From Halobacillus litoralis (GTDB taxonomy: Bacteria > Bacillota > Bacilli > Bacillales > Halobacillaceae): a stretch of DNA of 64,000 nucleotides. The translations under genes were made by a program, and so were the position numbers. The stretch covers positions 3,466,001 through 3,530,000 of the forward strand of contig NZ_CP129016.1 in the NCBI RefSeq assembly GCF_020524085.2, read 5' to 3'. The notes under the pieces are model-generated. The model made no database searches. It had not been told where the DNA came from and saw nothing but the letters and a program-made list of their open reading frames with translations. Shown in pieces: positions 34,529-43,256 of this stretch. Position 1 is the first letter of the stretch; each line of letters opens with the position of its first letter.

Positions 34529-34725
34529 TTCTCAAACGATGCATTATACCAACACAACTCCTTTCCATACATGCTTACCTGTTCATTTTCAAGCCATTTT
34601 GAGGGATTCCCAAGTCCATTCATTTCGCCCCCTCTTAGCAGCCATCACGCCCCCTGTATATCCCAAACACGAATTCAGAATATTATGTTACATTGAATTT
34701 GTGTTAAAAATACAGGAGGGATTCG

Positions 34726-36312
34726 ATGAACTGGAAACACACAGTAGCTACATTTGTATTAGGTACGAGCCTGGTGACTGGCGGAACCATGGCTCACGCA
34801 GAGGTTGGAAATAATGGAAACGGGAAAGCAGAAAATCCTGTTTTCATGAAAGAAAACCTGAAGGATAAGAAAGTCAAGTCTGAAAAGGGAATGAAAGAGT
34901 TCTTCAAGCATAATGAAAAACTCTCCCAGCTGAACCCAGGCAGTGACTTGAAATTGTTGAAATCTGAAACGGATGATCTTGGAATGACGCACTATACATA
35001 CCAACGATTAGTCGGTCAGGTTCCCGTGGCAAATGCCAAGGTTGTCGTTCACACAGATCAAGATGGACATGTAACGGCAGTGAATGGGGAACTTCACGAA
35101 GATGCTCCAAAGAAAATAAAACAAACGAAAGACATTAAAAAGAAGGAAGCGCTGGATTTGGCTTGGGATGAAATTGATGTCTCCCGTGAAGAAGCGGACC
35201 ATGTCCAGAAGAGTTTAAAAGGAGAAGACTTCCAAACATTGACAGAGAACTCCGATCTCGTTGTTCATTATGAAGATGGTACGTACACACTTGCCTATCA
35301 TGTTGAACTGCAATTCTCCCAACCATACCCTGCCAACTGGCAGATCTATATCAACGCTGAAAATGGAGAGGTCCTTAAATCTATGAACCTTGTTCATGAA
35401 GCAACTGGGACAGGCACGGGGGTTTTAGGAGATACGAAATCTTTGAATACTTATTTCTATAACAATACGTATTATCTTTTTGATACGACAAAACCGATGA
35501 ATGGCGTCATTGAAACCTTTGATAACTATGGTGGCGAGTATTACAGCCTGCCTGGATCTTATGTTACAGACTCCGGGAACACCTTTTACAGCGAACGTCA
35601 AAAGGCCGCAGTAGATGCTCACTATTATGCAGGAGAAGTCTTTGATTATTACTATGATCAATTCGGTCGTGTAAGTTATGACGACCAGGGAGCCGACATC
35701 CGTTCGACCGTCCACTACGGCAGCAATTACAACAATGCAGCTTGGACTGGGAATCAAATGATTTATGGAGATGGTGATGGTTCCACATTCACCTACCTAT
35801 CTGGTGCCGATGATGTGGTCGCTCACGAATTGACACACGCCGTAACCGATACGACAGCCGAATTGGTTTATGAAAATCAATCAGGTGCACTGAACGAGTC
35901 CTTCTCTGACGTGTTTGGATATTTCGTAGATTCAGAGGATTGGTTGATGGGTGAAGATGTTTACACACCAGGGCAGCCAGGAGATGCTTTGCGCTCCATG
36001 TCCAACCCGAACGCTTACAATCAGCCTGATCATATGAATGAATACCAGAACCTGCCGAACACAGAAGCCGGCGACTGGGGCGGCGTCCACATCAACAGTG
36101 GAATCCCGAACAAAGCTGCTTACTATACGATCAACAGTTTAGGCATTGCACAATCTGAGCAGATCTATTACCGCGCGTTGACTGTTTACTTGACTCCGAA
36201 CAGCAATTTCACAAATGCTAGAGAAGCATTGGAACAGTCTGCTTTGGACCTTTACGGTACTTCGGCAGCGAATGCAGTATCTCAAGCATGGGATAATGTA
36301 GGGGTTTATTAA
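34726..36312 (+). CDS. Extracellular M4 neutral metalloprotease (bacillolysin/thermolysin family)
   Basis: Secreted zinc protease of 528 residues. Signal peptide to about residue 25 (MAHAEV), FTP and PepSY propeptide regions (about 40-220), then the mature enzyme. Zinc ligands are H367 and H371 in HELTH with catalytic E368, and E391 in NESFSDVFGY; the C-terminal GGVHINSGIPNKAAYYT carries the transition-state histidine. ATG 34726 follows CAGGAGGG. Maturation occurs by removal of the propeptide after export. The gene is monocistronic with a strong terminator. Its acidic composition fits activity in salt. Many Bacillaceae have several M4 proteases, so no nprE symbol is assigned. Confidence 0.93.
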   Translation: MNWKHTVATFVLGTSLVTGGTMAHAEVGNNGNGKAENPVFMKENLKDKKVKSEKGMKEFFKHNEKLSQLNPGSDLKLLKSETDDLGMTHYTYQRLVGQVPVANAKVVVHTDQDGHVTAVNGELHEDAPKKIKQTKDIKKKEALDLAWDEIDVSREEADHVQKSLKGEDFQTLTENSDLVVHYEDGTYTLAYHVELQFSQPYPANWQIYINAENGEVLKSMNLVHEATGTGTGVLGDTKSLNTYFYNNTYYLFDTTKPMNGVIETFDNYGGEYYSLPGSYVTDSGNTFYSERQKAAVDAHYYAGEVFDYYYDQFGRVSYDDQGADIRSTVHYGSNYNNAAWTGNQMIYGDGDGSTFTYLSGADDVVAHELTHAVTDTTAELVYENQSGALNESFSDVFGYFVDSEDWLMGEDVYTPGQPGDALRSMSNPNAYNQPDHMNEYQNLPNTEAGDWGGVHINSGIPNKAAYYTINSLGIAQSEQIYYRALTVYLTPNSNFTNAREALEQSALDLYGTSAANAVSQAWDNVGVY

Positions 36313-36355
36313 AAAGTTCGTGTAGGAATACAATTGAACAAGAATACTCACAGCC

Positions 36356-36395
36356 AAGCGCGTCTAAGGAATTCCTTAGACGCGCTTTCTTTTAC
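36356..36395 (+). terminator. Terminator of the M4 protease
   Basis: A perfect palindrome (AAGCGCGTCTAAGGAA and complement) followed by TTCTTTT; works for the protease and perhaps for dinB from the other side. Confidence 0.88.
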
Positions 36396-36438
36396 TAGTA
36401 ATCATAAATAAACGGTACAAACACTTCATACTAAACTC

Positions 36439-36951
36439 TCAACGGTTGGCAATCATCTTCCTAATCACTCTCATCTGCCCTCTATGATTGATCTCATCTT
36501 CCAAGACATGAAACCAGATGAAGTAGTTGTTCGAAGAATGATGATCCCATATCCTCTCTTCATATAACCAATCATCCGCCCGTTGTGAAAGTTCTTCAAG
36601 CGTTCGTTCCCTCACTTTTTCAAGTTTTGAAAGGTAGTATTCCAACGGATGTCCTTTGATGTCCTCTCTTCCTTTTTCTCCAAGGCTGTAAGCAGCCCCC
36701 CATTCCAGCATTTCCTGCTCGCTCGGAGTCCGTCCGTCAAAAATTTCGATTTGAAACCCTTTCTCCACTGCTGCGATATGTAACAATAACGCGCCTATAC
36801 TGTTGCCGTTCTGACTAGGTAAAAAATCCAGTTCAGCAGTGGTAAGTCCTTCTACAGCTTGTCGGGTTGTTTTTCTAGCATAGTTCATTTGGGACACCAA
36901 CAGGACTATTTGTGGGGTGAACCCCTTCAGCGGCTCTACTTTCACTTCCAC
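36439..36951 (-). CDS. DinB family protein
   Basis: A 170-residue four-helix-bundle protein of the DinB/YfiT superfamily, which includes metal-dependent thiol transferases using bacillithiol. Candidate metal histidines are in LLHIAAVEKGF (about residue 57) and in EDEINHRGQ near the C-terminus; the third of the usual triad is probably the H in FHVLE. GTG 36951 follows GAGGTG and is preferred over GTG 36960, which overlaps it. It lies downstream of a Nudix remnant, a DUF2785 gene and fosB on the same strand. The exact reaction is unknown. Confidence 0.75.
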   Translation of the reverse strand: MEVKVEPLKGFTPQIVLLVSQMNYARKTTRQAVEGLTTAELDFLPSQNGNSIGALLLHIAAVEKGFQIEIFDGRTPSEQEMLEWGAAYSLGEKGREDIKGHPLEYYLSKLEKVRERTLEELSQRADDWLYEERIWDHHSSNNYFIWFHVLEDEINHRGQMRVIRKMIANR

Positions 36952-37010
36952 ATCAAACACCTCTAATTCTTAAAAACTAAAATGAATCGACTCCATGTTT
37001 TTCATCTTTA

Positions 37011-37277
37011 TTAGCCGAAATAAGTAGCAACGATCGGTTCATTACTAGCCGTCAGTGGTGGCAGGGAATCAGAAGCGAAAAACTTCAGCTCCCTACTTTC
37101 ATGATCGTTCACTTTCATGGTTCCTTCAAAATTCCGGCATTCGAAAATAAGATTCACAAAATAAACTTCATCCCCGTTCGGATAAGTGACATGCTGACGA
37201 ATCAGGCAGCCGGCGACGCTGACGACCAGGGGCATGTTTCCTACTTTCTCACGTACCTCTCTGATGTAATCACTCAT
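37011..37277 (-). pseudogene. Nudix hydrolase that lost its Nudix box by internal deletion
   Basis: The 88 residues keep the normal ends of a small Nudix hydrolase: SDYIREVREKVGNMPLVV and AGCLIR at the front, then YPNGDEVYFVNLIFEC, KVNDHESRELKFF and the tail. The stretch that should lie between (about 60-65 residues including G-x5-E-x7-R-E-x-x-E-E) is absent, and reading passes in frame from CLIRQ to HVTYPNGDE. The product cannot bind the catalytic metal. The ATG overlaps the DUF2785 stop, so the reading frame is still translated if the operon is. A sequencing artefact is unlikely for a deletion of this size. Confidence 0.8.
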
Positions 37278-38119
37278 TTTCCAAGCAGCACCTCCACTTG
37301 TCGTTGAAGGCGGTCAAAGGGAGAGTTTTGATTCATTTGGATATACAGGCTTTTCAAAAAAGCTTTGGCGTTGTTTCGGAATACTAAATACTGCTCCATA
37401 GTGGCGCGGTTTTTATGCTCGTTCCATTCTAAGGGGAGCTCTTTCATGTGATCCTCCACGAGTGTAATATCCAATCCACGGTTCAACATTTCCATGACCG
37501 GCGTCAAGATTCGCTCCTCTTCCCCATGGATATAGGCATGATCATAGATAAAGGCCTTCGACCATAAAGCACGGAAAAGCTCAGGATAAGCGTCACTGTC
37601 CGTTTTTTCGTTCCTGACAAGTTCATCAACAGCGTCAGCCGCATGGGCCATGCTGTGAGCCCAGCCCTTCTCTTTGACATACCCTCTGTAGTCTTCCTCT
37701 AACGAGAGGTAACGCAAAAAAGCTTCTTTCACCTCGACCACTTTTGTTCCGCTCAAAAAGTCATCTTCCTTATCCCGATACAAAAGCAGAGCCATCAGTA
37801 ATGAAGTAAAAGCTCTGGTGAACACGGTGTCTGTCCCTTTTTCTCCAATCCCTTTGAAAAGCAGATCCTGCAGACACAGATCCATCATTTCTTCCATCAG
37901 CTCCGCTTCCAGCTGATTCTTTTCTACAATCAACTGAGCGAAGATAGAGAAAATCAAATCATCCCGAAGCTCAGCATCGAGTGAGCCGATATGAGCCATC
38001 ATCGAGGAAATGACCTCCTGTTCATTAACCTCAGTCCATGGAATTTCTCCCTCTGTCACTCCCAATAAAACCCTCTTCAATTGCTCTTCATTCATAGGTG
38101 CAGCTTTTACATCGATCAT
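37274..38119 (-). CDS. DUF2785 domain protein
   Basis: Cytosolic all-helical protein of 281 residues. The stretch EKGWAHSMAHAADAVDELV around 155-173 is the hallmark of DUF2785. Start ATG 38119 follows AAAGGGGACG; the frame extends to 38152 without a better site. It sits 29 bases after fosB and overlaps the Nudix remnant. No biochemical role is known to me for this family. Confidence 0.8.
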   Translation of the reverse strand: MIDVKAAPMNEEQLKRVLLGVTEGEIPWTEVNEQEVISSMMAHIGSLDAELRDDLIFSIFAQLIVEKNQLEAELMEEMMDLCLQDLLFKGIGEKGTDTVFTRAFTSLLMALLLYRDKEDDFLSGTKVVEVKEAFLRYLSLEEDYRGYVKEKGWAHSMAHAADAVDELVRNEKTDSDAYPELFRALWSKAFIYDHAYIHGEEERILTPVMEMLNRGLDITLVEDHMKELPLEWNEHKNRATMEQYLVFRNNAKAFLKSLYIQMNQNSPFDRLQRQVEVLLGK

Positions 38120-38148
38120 CAAACGTCCCCTTTTCTGATTATGTACTC

Positions 38149-38574
38149 TCATGAATCATAAAAAGTCATATGAGGTTTAGCCTCTTTGTAATAGTCGATC
38201 CGATCTTTCCTAGTTCCTGTATGAAATTCGAACTTATGACCATCCGGATCCGTAAAATAGATGGATCGATTATCCCTCTCGTCACGCTCCCGCCCCGGAA
38301 GAATTTTCACCCCGAGTCTGATCAATTCGTCATAGGCGTCATCGTAGTCACTTTCTTTTATCGTGAAGGCGGTGTGCGTATAGGAAGCGGCCCTGTCCTG
38401 TCTGGGTATATCCTTCTCTTCATTTAATGCGAGCCACATCCCCTTCAGATCAAAGTAGGCGGTCGTCTTTCCTCTAACTAATAACTCGGCGCCAAAAACT
38501 TTTTCATAGAAAGCAATAGATGTATCTAAGTCAGATACTGAGAACAGAAAGTGATTGAGGCCTTGAATTTCCAT
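38149..38574 (-). CDS. fosB: FosB metallothiol transferase (fosfomycin resistance)
   Basis: VOC-fold enzyme of 141 residues that opens the epoxide of fosfomycin with bacillithiol or cysteine, using a divalent metal. It lines up with B. subtilis FosB from MEIQGLNHFLFSVSDLDTS to the end. Metal ligands are visible as H in LNHFLF (residue 7), H in SYTHTAFTI (about 66) and E in HKFEFHTG (about 115); the family signature LPGRERDERD and IYFTDPDGHK are intact. AGGAGGTG precedes ATG 38574. Such genes are commonly intrinsic and chromosomal in Bacillaceae; nothing mobile is nearby. Confidence 0.92.
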   Translation of the reverse strand: MEIQGLNHFLFSVSDLDTSIAFYEKVFGAELLVRGKTTAYFDLKGMWLALNEEKDIPRQDRAASYTHTAFTIKESDYDDAYDELIRLGVKILPGRERDERDNRSIYFTDPDGHKFEFHTGTRKDRIDYYKEAKPHMTFYDS

Positions 38575-38681
38575 TGCAACACCTCCTACAAAAGTTATTG
38601 GGGTCTGTTACCATAGATAACAAAAAAGGAAAATCTTCGTCCTCATACTTTCGAAAGGATAACCTTTCTGTTTCCACCCAC

Positions 38682-39065
38682 TCACATGATGGATTCATAG
38701 ATTTCCAGAAGGTTACCGTCGGGGTCCCTGAAGTGCGCGACCTTGAGGCCCCAATCCTTCTGCTCCACAGGTTCTGTAATAAACGTCACTTTATCCTTCC
38801 ACTTCTTATACGTCTCCTTTACGTCATCCACTCTTAAAATGAGCGCCGCTCTGTCGTCTCTCGTGCCACTCTCTGTATAAACATCTCCAAGTGCTTCCAC
38901 CATCTGCTTCCGTTCAAAGACGCCAAGCGTCACCCCTTGGAATGCAAAATCGGCATAGTTGGAGTTCTCATCTCCCCACGTCACTTCAAAACCGAGCGTG
39001 TCCCGGTAAAAGTAAAAACACTTTTTGTAGTCATCGACGAGTAATCGTACATGAGTCAATTCCAT
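38682..39065 (-). CDS. VOC family protein (glyoxalase/bleomycin-resistance fold)
   Basis: A 127-residue single VOC module pair: MELTHVRLLVDDYKKCFYFY with metal-site H4 at the N-terminus, and VAHFRDPDGNLLEIYES at the C-terminus with the late glutamate. The substrate is unknown. ATG 39065 is chosen because AAAGGATG lies at suitable distance; upstream ATGs at 39071 and 39074 overlap that site. It precedes fosB on the same strand with a 107-base gap. Confidence 0.82.
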   Translation of the reverse strand: MELTHVRLLVDDYKKCFYFYRDTLGFEVTWGDENSNYADFAFQGVTLGVFERKQMVEALGDVYTESGTRDDRAALILRVDDVKETYKKWKDKVTFITEPVEQKDWGLKVAHFRDPDGNLLEIYESIM

Positions 39066-39144
39066 ATCCATCATCCTTTCTTCATGTTTTCGGTTTGATA
39101 AAAAAGGTAATAACAGGAAGTAAACCTTTATGGGAGCTGATTCA

Positions 39145-39324
39145 ATGACCCGAACTCAACAAATCTTTCTTGGACTTACCCTCGGATTCGCCCTTGTCTT
39201 AGGATTCCAACTGGGATTTACAGTTTCCGATCAATGGATCGTCATCATTCTCATTGCTCTGGGATGTGGGTTCATTACCCGGTTCGTGCTGCAGTGGTTC
39301 TTCAAAAGGAGAAATCACGGATAA
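39145..39324 (+). CDS. Small two-helix membrane protein
   Basis: 59 residues: MTRTQQIF, two hydrophobic helices (about 7-27 and 32-52), and a basic tail FKRRNHG. ATG 39145 has GGGAGCTG upstream. It is followed after 12 bases by another small membrane protein, so the two are likely co-transcribed. No family recognised. Confidence 0.65.
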   Translation: MTRTQQIFLGLTLGFALVLGFQLGFTVSDQWIVIILIALGCGFITRFVLQWFFKRRNHG

Positions 39325-39336
39325 GGAGGGATTCTT

Positions 39337-39519
39337 ATGTGGCGGAGACTGCTATGGGGATTCACCACAGCTTTAGGATACTTGATCATTTCATTGATTT
39401 TCGGCTATTTAATTGTTGGAGAACCCAACCTAAGCCTTATCTTAGGACTGACTTCATGGGGTTTCATTTCCGGGGTTGCTTACCTGAATCCTCCGCCAAA
39501 GAAATGGCGGGAAAGTTAA
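39337..39519 (+). CDS. Small two-helix membrane protein
   Basis: 60 residues with the strong site AAGGAGGG before ATG 39337. Two hydrophobic stretches (about 5-26 and 32-50), then PPPKKWRES. Partner of the preceding small membrane gene. Function unknown. Confidence 0.7.
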   Translation: MWRRLLWGFTTALGYLIISLIFGYLIVGEPNLSLILGLTSWGFISGVAYLNPPPKKWRES

Positions 39520-39740
39520 TTTCCCCTCTCCTTGGCCATTCTTCCTCATTATAGTTTAATAGTATATGATTTCCAATTGAACGTCCAAGGCACTCCTATG
39601 GCCTGAATCACCCATGCTTCAGAGAGCCCCACACCCTTATCAAGTCTTCCATCCGAAGGAAATTTCTATTGATAAGATGCATCCCTCTCTTTATGATGGT
39701 ACATAACCCGTAAGATTCGTATGTAAAGGAGTACATAACC
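39520..39740. other. Intergenic stretch upstream of the LysR gene
   Basis: No coding frame supported. It should hold the promoter of the LysR gene; AAAGGAG at 39726 is its ribosome site. Confidence 0.4.
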
Positions 39741-40625
39741 ATGGACATCCGCCATTTGCAATACTTCATTGAGGTCGCGCGTTTTCAAAGTTTTACGAAA
39801 GCAGCTGAACATTTATTCATCTCACAACCAACCATCAGCAAAATGATCAAGAACCTGGAAGAGGATCTTGGTGTGGAATTATTCGAACGCACACGAAAAA
39901 AAGTCATCCTTACCGATGCCGGGCGGCTGATCCTTATGCAGGCGAAAACCATTGATAAAGCATTCGAAAACCTCAATACTCAGCTCAACGATTTACTGGG
40001 GTTGAAAAAAGGCCATATTCGAGTAGGACTGCCCCCGATTATGGACGCCGAGCAGATCATCAACATTATCGGAGGCTTTCATGCGAAGCACCCACACATT
40101 ACTTATCAACTCGTAGAGGATGGCGCGAAAAGAATCGAAGACAATATCCTTCAGGAGGAACTGGATGTCGGCATTACCGTGCTGCCGACGCAGGAGGACA
40201 AATTTGACCACTTCTTCCTTTTAAGTGAAGAGCTTGAGGTCATCCTCCCTCATGCCCACCCGTTGGCTGAACGAAAGCAGATCCGACTGGAGGAGCTCAA
40301 AGACGATTCATTCATCCTCTTCAGTAAAGACTTTGTGTTAAACGACCGGATTACCTCCTCCTGTAAGGAAGCCGGGTTTATACCAAAGGTCATTTCCGAA
40401 AGCTCGCAGTGGGATTTTATCGGCAAGATGATCGCTTCCAATCTCGGCATTTCTATCCTGCCTAAAAGCGTCGCCCGTCTGCTTACTCAAGATGTAAAGC
40501 GACTCAAGGTCATCCAGCCAACCATTGCGTGGGAACTCGCTATTATTTGGCCGAAAACCCAGTACATATCGTATGCCACGGAAGAATGGCTCGCTTATAC
40601 CCAGGATCGATTGAGTAGAGAATAA
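39741..40625 (+). CDS. LysR family transcriptional regulator (CidR/YwbI-like)
   Basis: A 294-residue LysR protein. N-terminal winged HTH (FTKAAEHLFISQPTISKMIKN), linker helix, and a periplasmic-binding-like effector domain from about residue 92 (GHIRVGLPPIMDA). The sequence resembles Bacillus YwbI/CidR, which controls cidAB for overflow metabolism, but no cidAB genes are adjacent, so targets are uncertain. Followed by a terminator. Confidence 0.85.
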   Translation: MDIRHLQYFIEVARFQSFTKAAEHLFISQPTISKMIKNLEEDLGVELFERTRKKVILTDAGRLILMQAKTIDKAFENLNTQLNDLLGLKKGHIRVGLPPIMDAEQIINIIGGFHAKHPHITYQLVEDGAKRIEDNILQEELDVGITVLPTQEDKFDHFFLLSEELEVILPHAHPLAERKQIRLEELKDDSFILFSKDFVLNDRITSSCKEAGFIPKVISESSQWDFIGKMIASNLGISILPKSVARLLTQDVKRLKVIQPTIAWELAIIWPKTQYISYATEEWLAYTQDRLSRE

Positions 40626-40629
40626 AGAC

Positions 40630-40664
40630 GGACCAGCTTCCTAATGAAGCTGGTCTTTTTCATG
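40630..40664 (+). terminator. Terminator of the LysR gene
   Basis: GACCAGCTTC, 5-base loop, GAAGCTGGTC, T5. Confidence 0.9.
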
Positions 40665-40823
40665 CATGAAATCAATCTATGAAAACACTTCCATTGATAA
40701 AAGCTATCCAACTCATGACGATTTGCTATTTCACTTATAGAGACATCGCTCGTACACTGAAATTATCAACGAACACAAAGACATGTCTTGATGTTGAAAA
40801 AAAACAAAACAGGAGGCAGACTC

Positions 40824-41378
40824 ATGGAAGCGAAACGCACCAAAGAAAGTTTAGTCATTAATACGGATCAAGTGATGATCAACGATTTGAACAATTACAA
40901 CACCTTGTTCGGCGGGGTCCTCATGAAAAAGTTGGACAATAATGCCACCATATCCGCGAGGCGCCATGCACGTGTGAAAGAATGCGTCACCGCATCGACC
41001 GATTCCATCGACTTCCTCCATCCGATCCATCAAACCGATTCGGTTTGTGTAGAATCATTTGTCTCCTATACCGGGAACAAATCGATGGAGATCTTCTGCA
41101 AAGTCATTGCCGAAGACATGATTACCGGCCACCGTCGGATGGCCGCGACGGCATTCTTGACATTCGTAGCTCTCGATGAAAATAAGAAAGCGATCAAAGT
41201 TCCACGAGTGATTCCAGAGACGGAGGAAGAGAAGTTTCTCTATCAATCTGGTGAAGATCGTGCCAAAACAAGGCGTATACGCCGGGAGCACAGCGCCCAA
41301 CTTACGAAGATTATCAGTCTTGAAAAACCATGGGAAGAAGGAGCGGATCAACATGTTGAAGTTAGCCAGCTTGGATGA
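40824..41378 (+). CDS. Acyl-CoA thioesterase (hot-dog fold, YkhA-like)
   Basis: Single hot-dog domain protein of 184 residues that hydrolyses acyl-CoA. Signatures: NTLFGGVLMKKLDNNATISARRHA, with the active-site N and D, and ASTDSIDFLHPI. It has the long charged C-terminal tail common in Bacillus YkhA-type enzymes. ATG 40824 has AGGAGG at ideal spacing; a longer frame to 40788 overlaps it. The 3' end overlaps the next gene by 26 bases. Confidence 0.85.
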   Translation: MEAKRTKESLVINTDQVMINDLNNYNTLFGGVLMKKLDNNATISARRHARVKECVTASTDSIDFLHPIHQTDSVCVESFVSYTGNKSMEIFCKVIAEDMITGHRRMAATAFLTFVALDENKKAIKVPRVIPETEEEKFLYQSGEDRAKTRRIRREHSAQLTKIISLEKPWEEGADQHVEVSQLG

Positions 41379-41724
41379 ATTGTACGAAGCTAAAAATGGG
41401 TTGGAAGAAGTGAGCCGTCGCTATCCTGATGTCTATGAAACGTTAACTCATGTGGTCAGCTTCACACGGCAGCTTCAAATTAAATATGGCTACATGGGGG
41501 CCATGTTGATGGAAGAAGAATTGACCACCACGTATCCATCCTTCATCAAAGGATCGATCCTCTCTGTTTATAAGAAAGAAGTGGACAAGCTGAAAAAACA
41601 TGAAGATTTCCCTGTCGTCAAAAACGTGTTACATCAACACAGAGAAGTGGGAGATGCGAAACTCTTCCTATTGATACTGGGAGCTAAGCCGGAGCTGTTA
41701 AAAGGGTCCACGTTCATTAAATAA
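41353..41724 (+). CDS. Uncharacterised cytosolic protein, 123 aa
   Basis: Helical protein without signal peptide or membrane segments; includes LDELYEAKNGLEEVSRRYPD and a central QIKYGYMGAMLMEEEL. ATG 41353 follows AAGGAGCGG and overlaps the thioesterase gene, indicating translational coupling. I do not recognise the family, so a link to acyl-CoA metabolism is only by position. Confidence 0.65.
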   Translation: MLKLASLDELYEAKNGLEEVSRRYPDVYETLTHVVSFTRQLQIKYGYMGAMLMEEELTTTYPSFIKGSILSVYKKEVDKLKKHEDFPVVKNVLHQHREVGDAKLFLLILGAKPELLKGSTFIK

Positions 41725-41747
41725 GCGACGTGGATATCTTTTGCCCC

Positions 41748-41792
41748 TTAGCCCCGTTCAGCTTAAACAGCAACTGGACGGGGCTGAGGCCC
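41748..41792 (+). terminator. Possible terminator after the thioesterase unit
   Basis: Stem AGCCCCGTTCAG / CTGGACGGGGCT with a 12-base loop; only a few T follow. Confidence 0.55.
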
Positions 41793-41858
41793 TTTCATGG
41801 TTATCCCAAATCATGACTGCCAAACCTTTGGAACCCCTATCCCATATACTCCTGTTAC

Positions 41859-42239
41859 TTACGAATAGGATGCACTCGTTGCATTCACTTCCCCTATTTC
41901 AATGCGGTTTCCATCCGGATCAAGAAAAACCGCGATTGTCCCCCAGTCAAATACACGCCGCTCTTCTAGAAAGTGGATGCCGCGTTCCTTCAGGTGATGG
42001 ACTTGTTTACTGAGATCTTTCACATCGAAACGAAGGACGGTCGGATTATGGACCCTCGTTTTCTCCCCCGGTTGAGCCACCCCGCCCTTTTCGACCATAA
42101 GATAACCGGTCTGCAGTTCGAAACAGACGAGCGTGTCCTGACTCCTTCTTACAGGTAATTGTAAAAGTTTCTGATAGAATCTTACACACTGTTCAAAACG
42201 CTCTACAAACAAAATCAAACCGAATTCATCAACATTCAT
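41859..42239 (-). CDS. VOC family protein
   Basis: A 126-residue VOC-fold protein: FGLILFVERFEQCVRFYQK at the start and IAVFLDPDGNRIEIGE at the end. The usual first metal histidine is not evident (LILFVE instead), so it may bind rather than transform a ligand. Monocistronic, divergent in function from fosB. Substrate unknown. Confidence 0.78.
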   Translation of the reverse strand: MNVDEFGLILFVERFEQCVRFYQKLLQLPVRRSQDTLVCFELQTGYLMVEKGGVAQPGEKTRVHNPTVLRFDVKDLSKQVHHLKERGIHFLEERRVFDWGTIAVFLDPDGNRIEIGEVNATSASYS

Positions 42240-42289
42240 ACTAGTAAACTCCCTTTCGTCTCAAACCATTGAAACCTGCCGAACACTTT

Positions 42290-43108
42290 TTACGTCGTAA
42301 ATAATGTGCCTTGAATGGCACGAATATAGCGTTCAGCTGAAGCTCGGACCACTTTATCCGCACTTGTTGTTACGATGTTGTGAAAAGCATTATAAATACG
42401 GTTGAAAGCAAGACCATCAACTTTCTCTGCTATTTCTGCGACTTTTGCTACCGGGAGGGGAATCAGGTTCGGATAGCTGTACATGAAGCTCACCCACTGG
42501 TTATCTGCAACGACCTGGATGATATCTCCAGTCATCAGCAACCCTTCCGTACCATTTTCGATGTGCAGGACCGCTCCCCCTTTAAAGTGTCCACCTAAAC
42601 GATGAAGAGAAAGATTTTCTGAGAGTTTCATAGATTCCCCTTTCCACAAATGAAGGTACTGGCTTTCTTCCATGACCCATTCATGGTCATCCTCGTGAAG
42701 GTACACGGGAGCATCAAACGTTTCTGCCCAATCGTTCATTCGTGAATAGTAGTGCGGATGAGAAATGGCAATCGCATCAATGCCGCCAAGATCGCAAATG
42801 CCATCCACCGTCTCTTGATCAAGGTAAGTGATGCAGTCCCAAAGCACATTCAGTCCATCTTTTTGGATGAGGTAGGCCGTTTGACCAATCCCTACTTTTG
42901 GAGTGGTGGTGATGCTGTACAATCCTTTTTCCTCTTTTCTGATCATGTTTTGATAACGTTCTGTCTGAACCAGCTCTTCATGTGTGGTCCATGTCTGTCC
43001 CTCCGGGTTTACATACTGTCTTTCTTCGCTGCATATCTCACAACGATCTGGTACTTCTTCACTTTCTGAATACTGAACGCCGCAAGTCTCGCAAATATAC
43101 TTCTCCAT
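42290..43108 (-). CDS. MBL-fold metallo-hydrolase with N-terminal zinc ribbon
   Basis: A 272-residue protein beginning with a rubredoxin-like ribbon (CETCG at 6-10 and CEICS at 23-27) followed by a metallo-beta-lactamase fold. The usual HxHxDH motif reads SHPHYYSRMNDW, so the metal site is altered: the aspartate is replaced by serine. Later HFKGGAVLH and TGD match other metal-site strands, and AFHNIVTT is near the end. Similar proteins are widespread in Bacillus but uncharacterised. Expected to be cytosolic. Confidence 0.78.
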   Translation of the reverse strand: MEKYICETCGVQYSESEEVPDRCEICSEERQYVNPEGQTWTTHEELVQTERYQNMIRKEEKGLYSITTTPKVGIGQTAYLIQKDGLNVLWDCITYLDQETVDGICDLGGIDAIAISHPHYYSRMNDWAETFDAPVYLHEDDHEWVMEESQYLHLWKGESMKLSENLSLHRLGGHFKGGAVLHIENGTEGLLMTGDIIQVVADNQWVSFMYSYPNLIPLPVAKVAEIAEKVDGLAFNRIYNAFHNIVTTSADKVVRASAERYIRAIQGTLFTT

Positions 43109-43216
43109 GAATCTTCCTCCTTGGATTATTCCGCTTTTGTTCTATCTTCAGCTTAGCTGGAAAATGAAAAAGAGAGCACCTGCAATGGATGGAAGCATTC
43201 CTACAACTTTCGAAGT

Positions 43217-43250
43217 ATAAAAAAAGAGACTCATACACGAGTCTCTCTTC
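43217..43250 (-). terminator. Terminator of the ribose operon
   Basis: Minus-strand AGAGACTC / GAGTCTCT stem followed by seven T, just past rbsB. Confidence 0.88.
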
Positions 43251-43256
43251 TCATCT

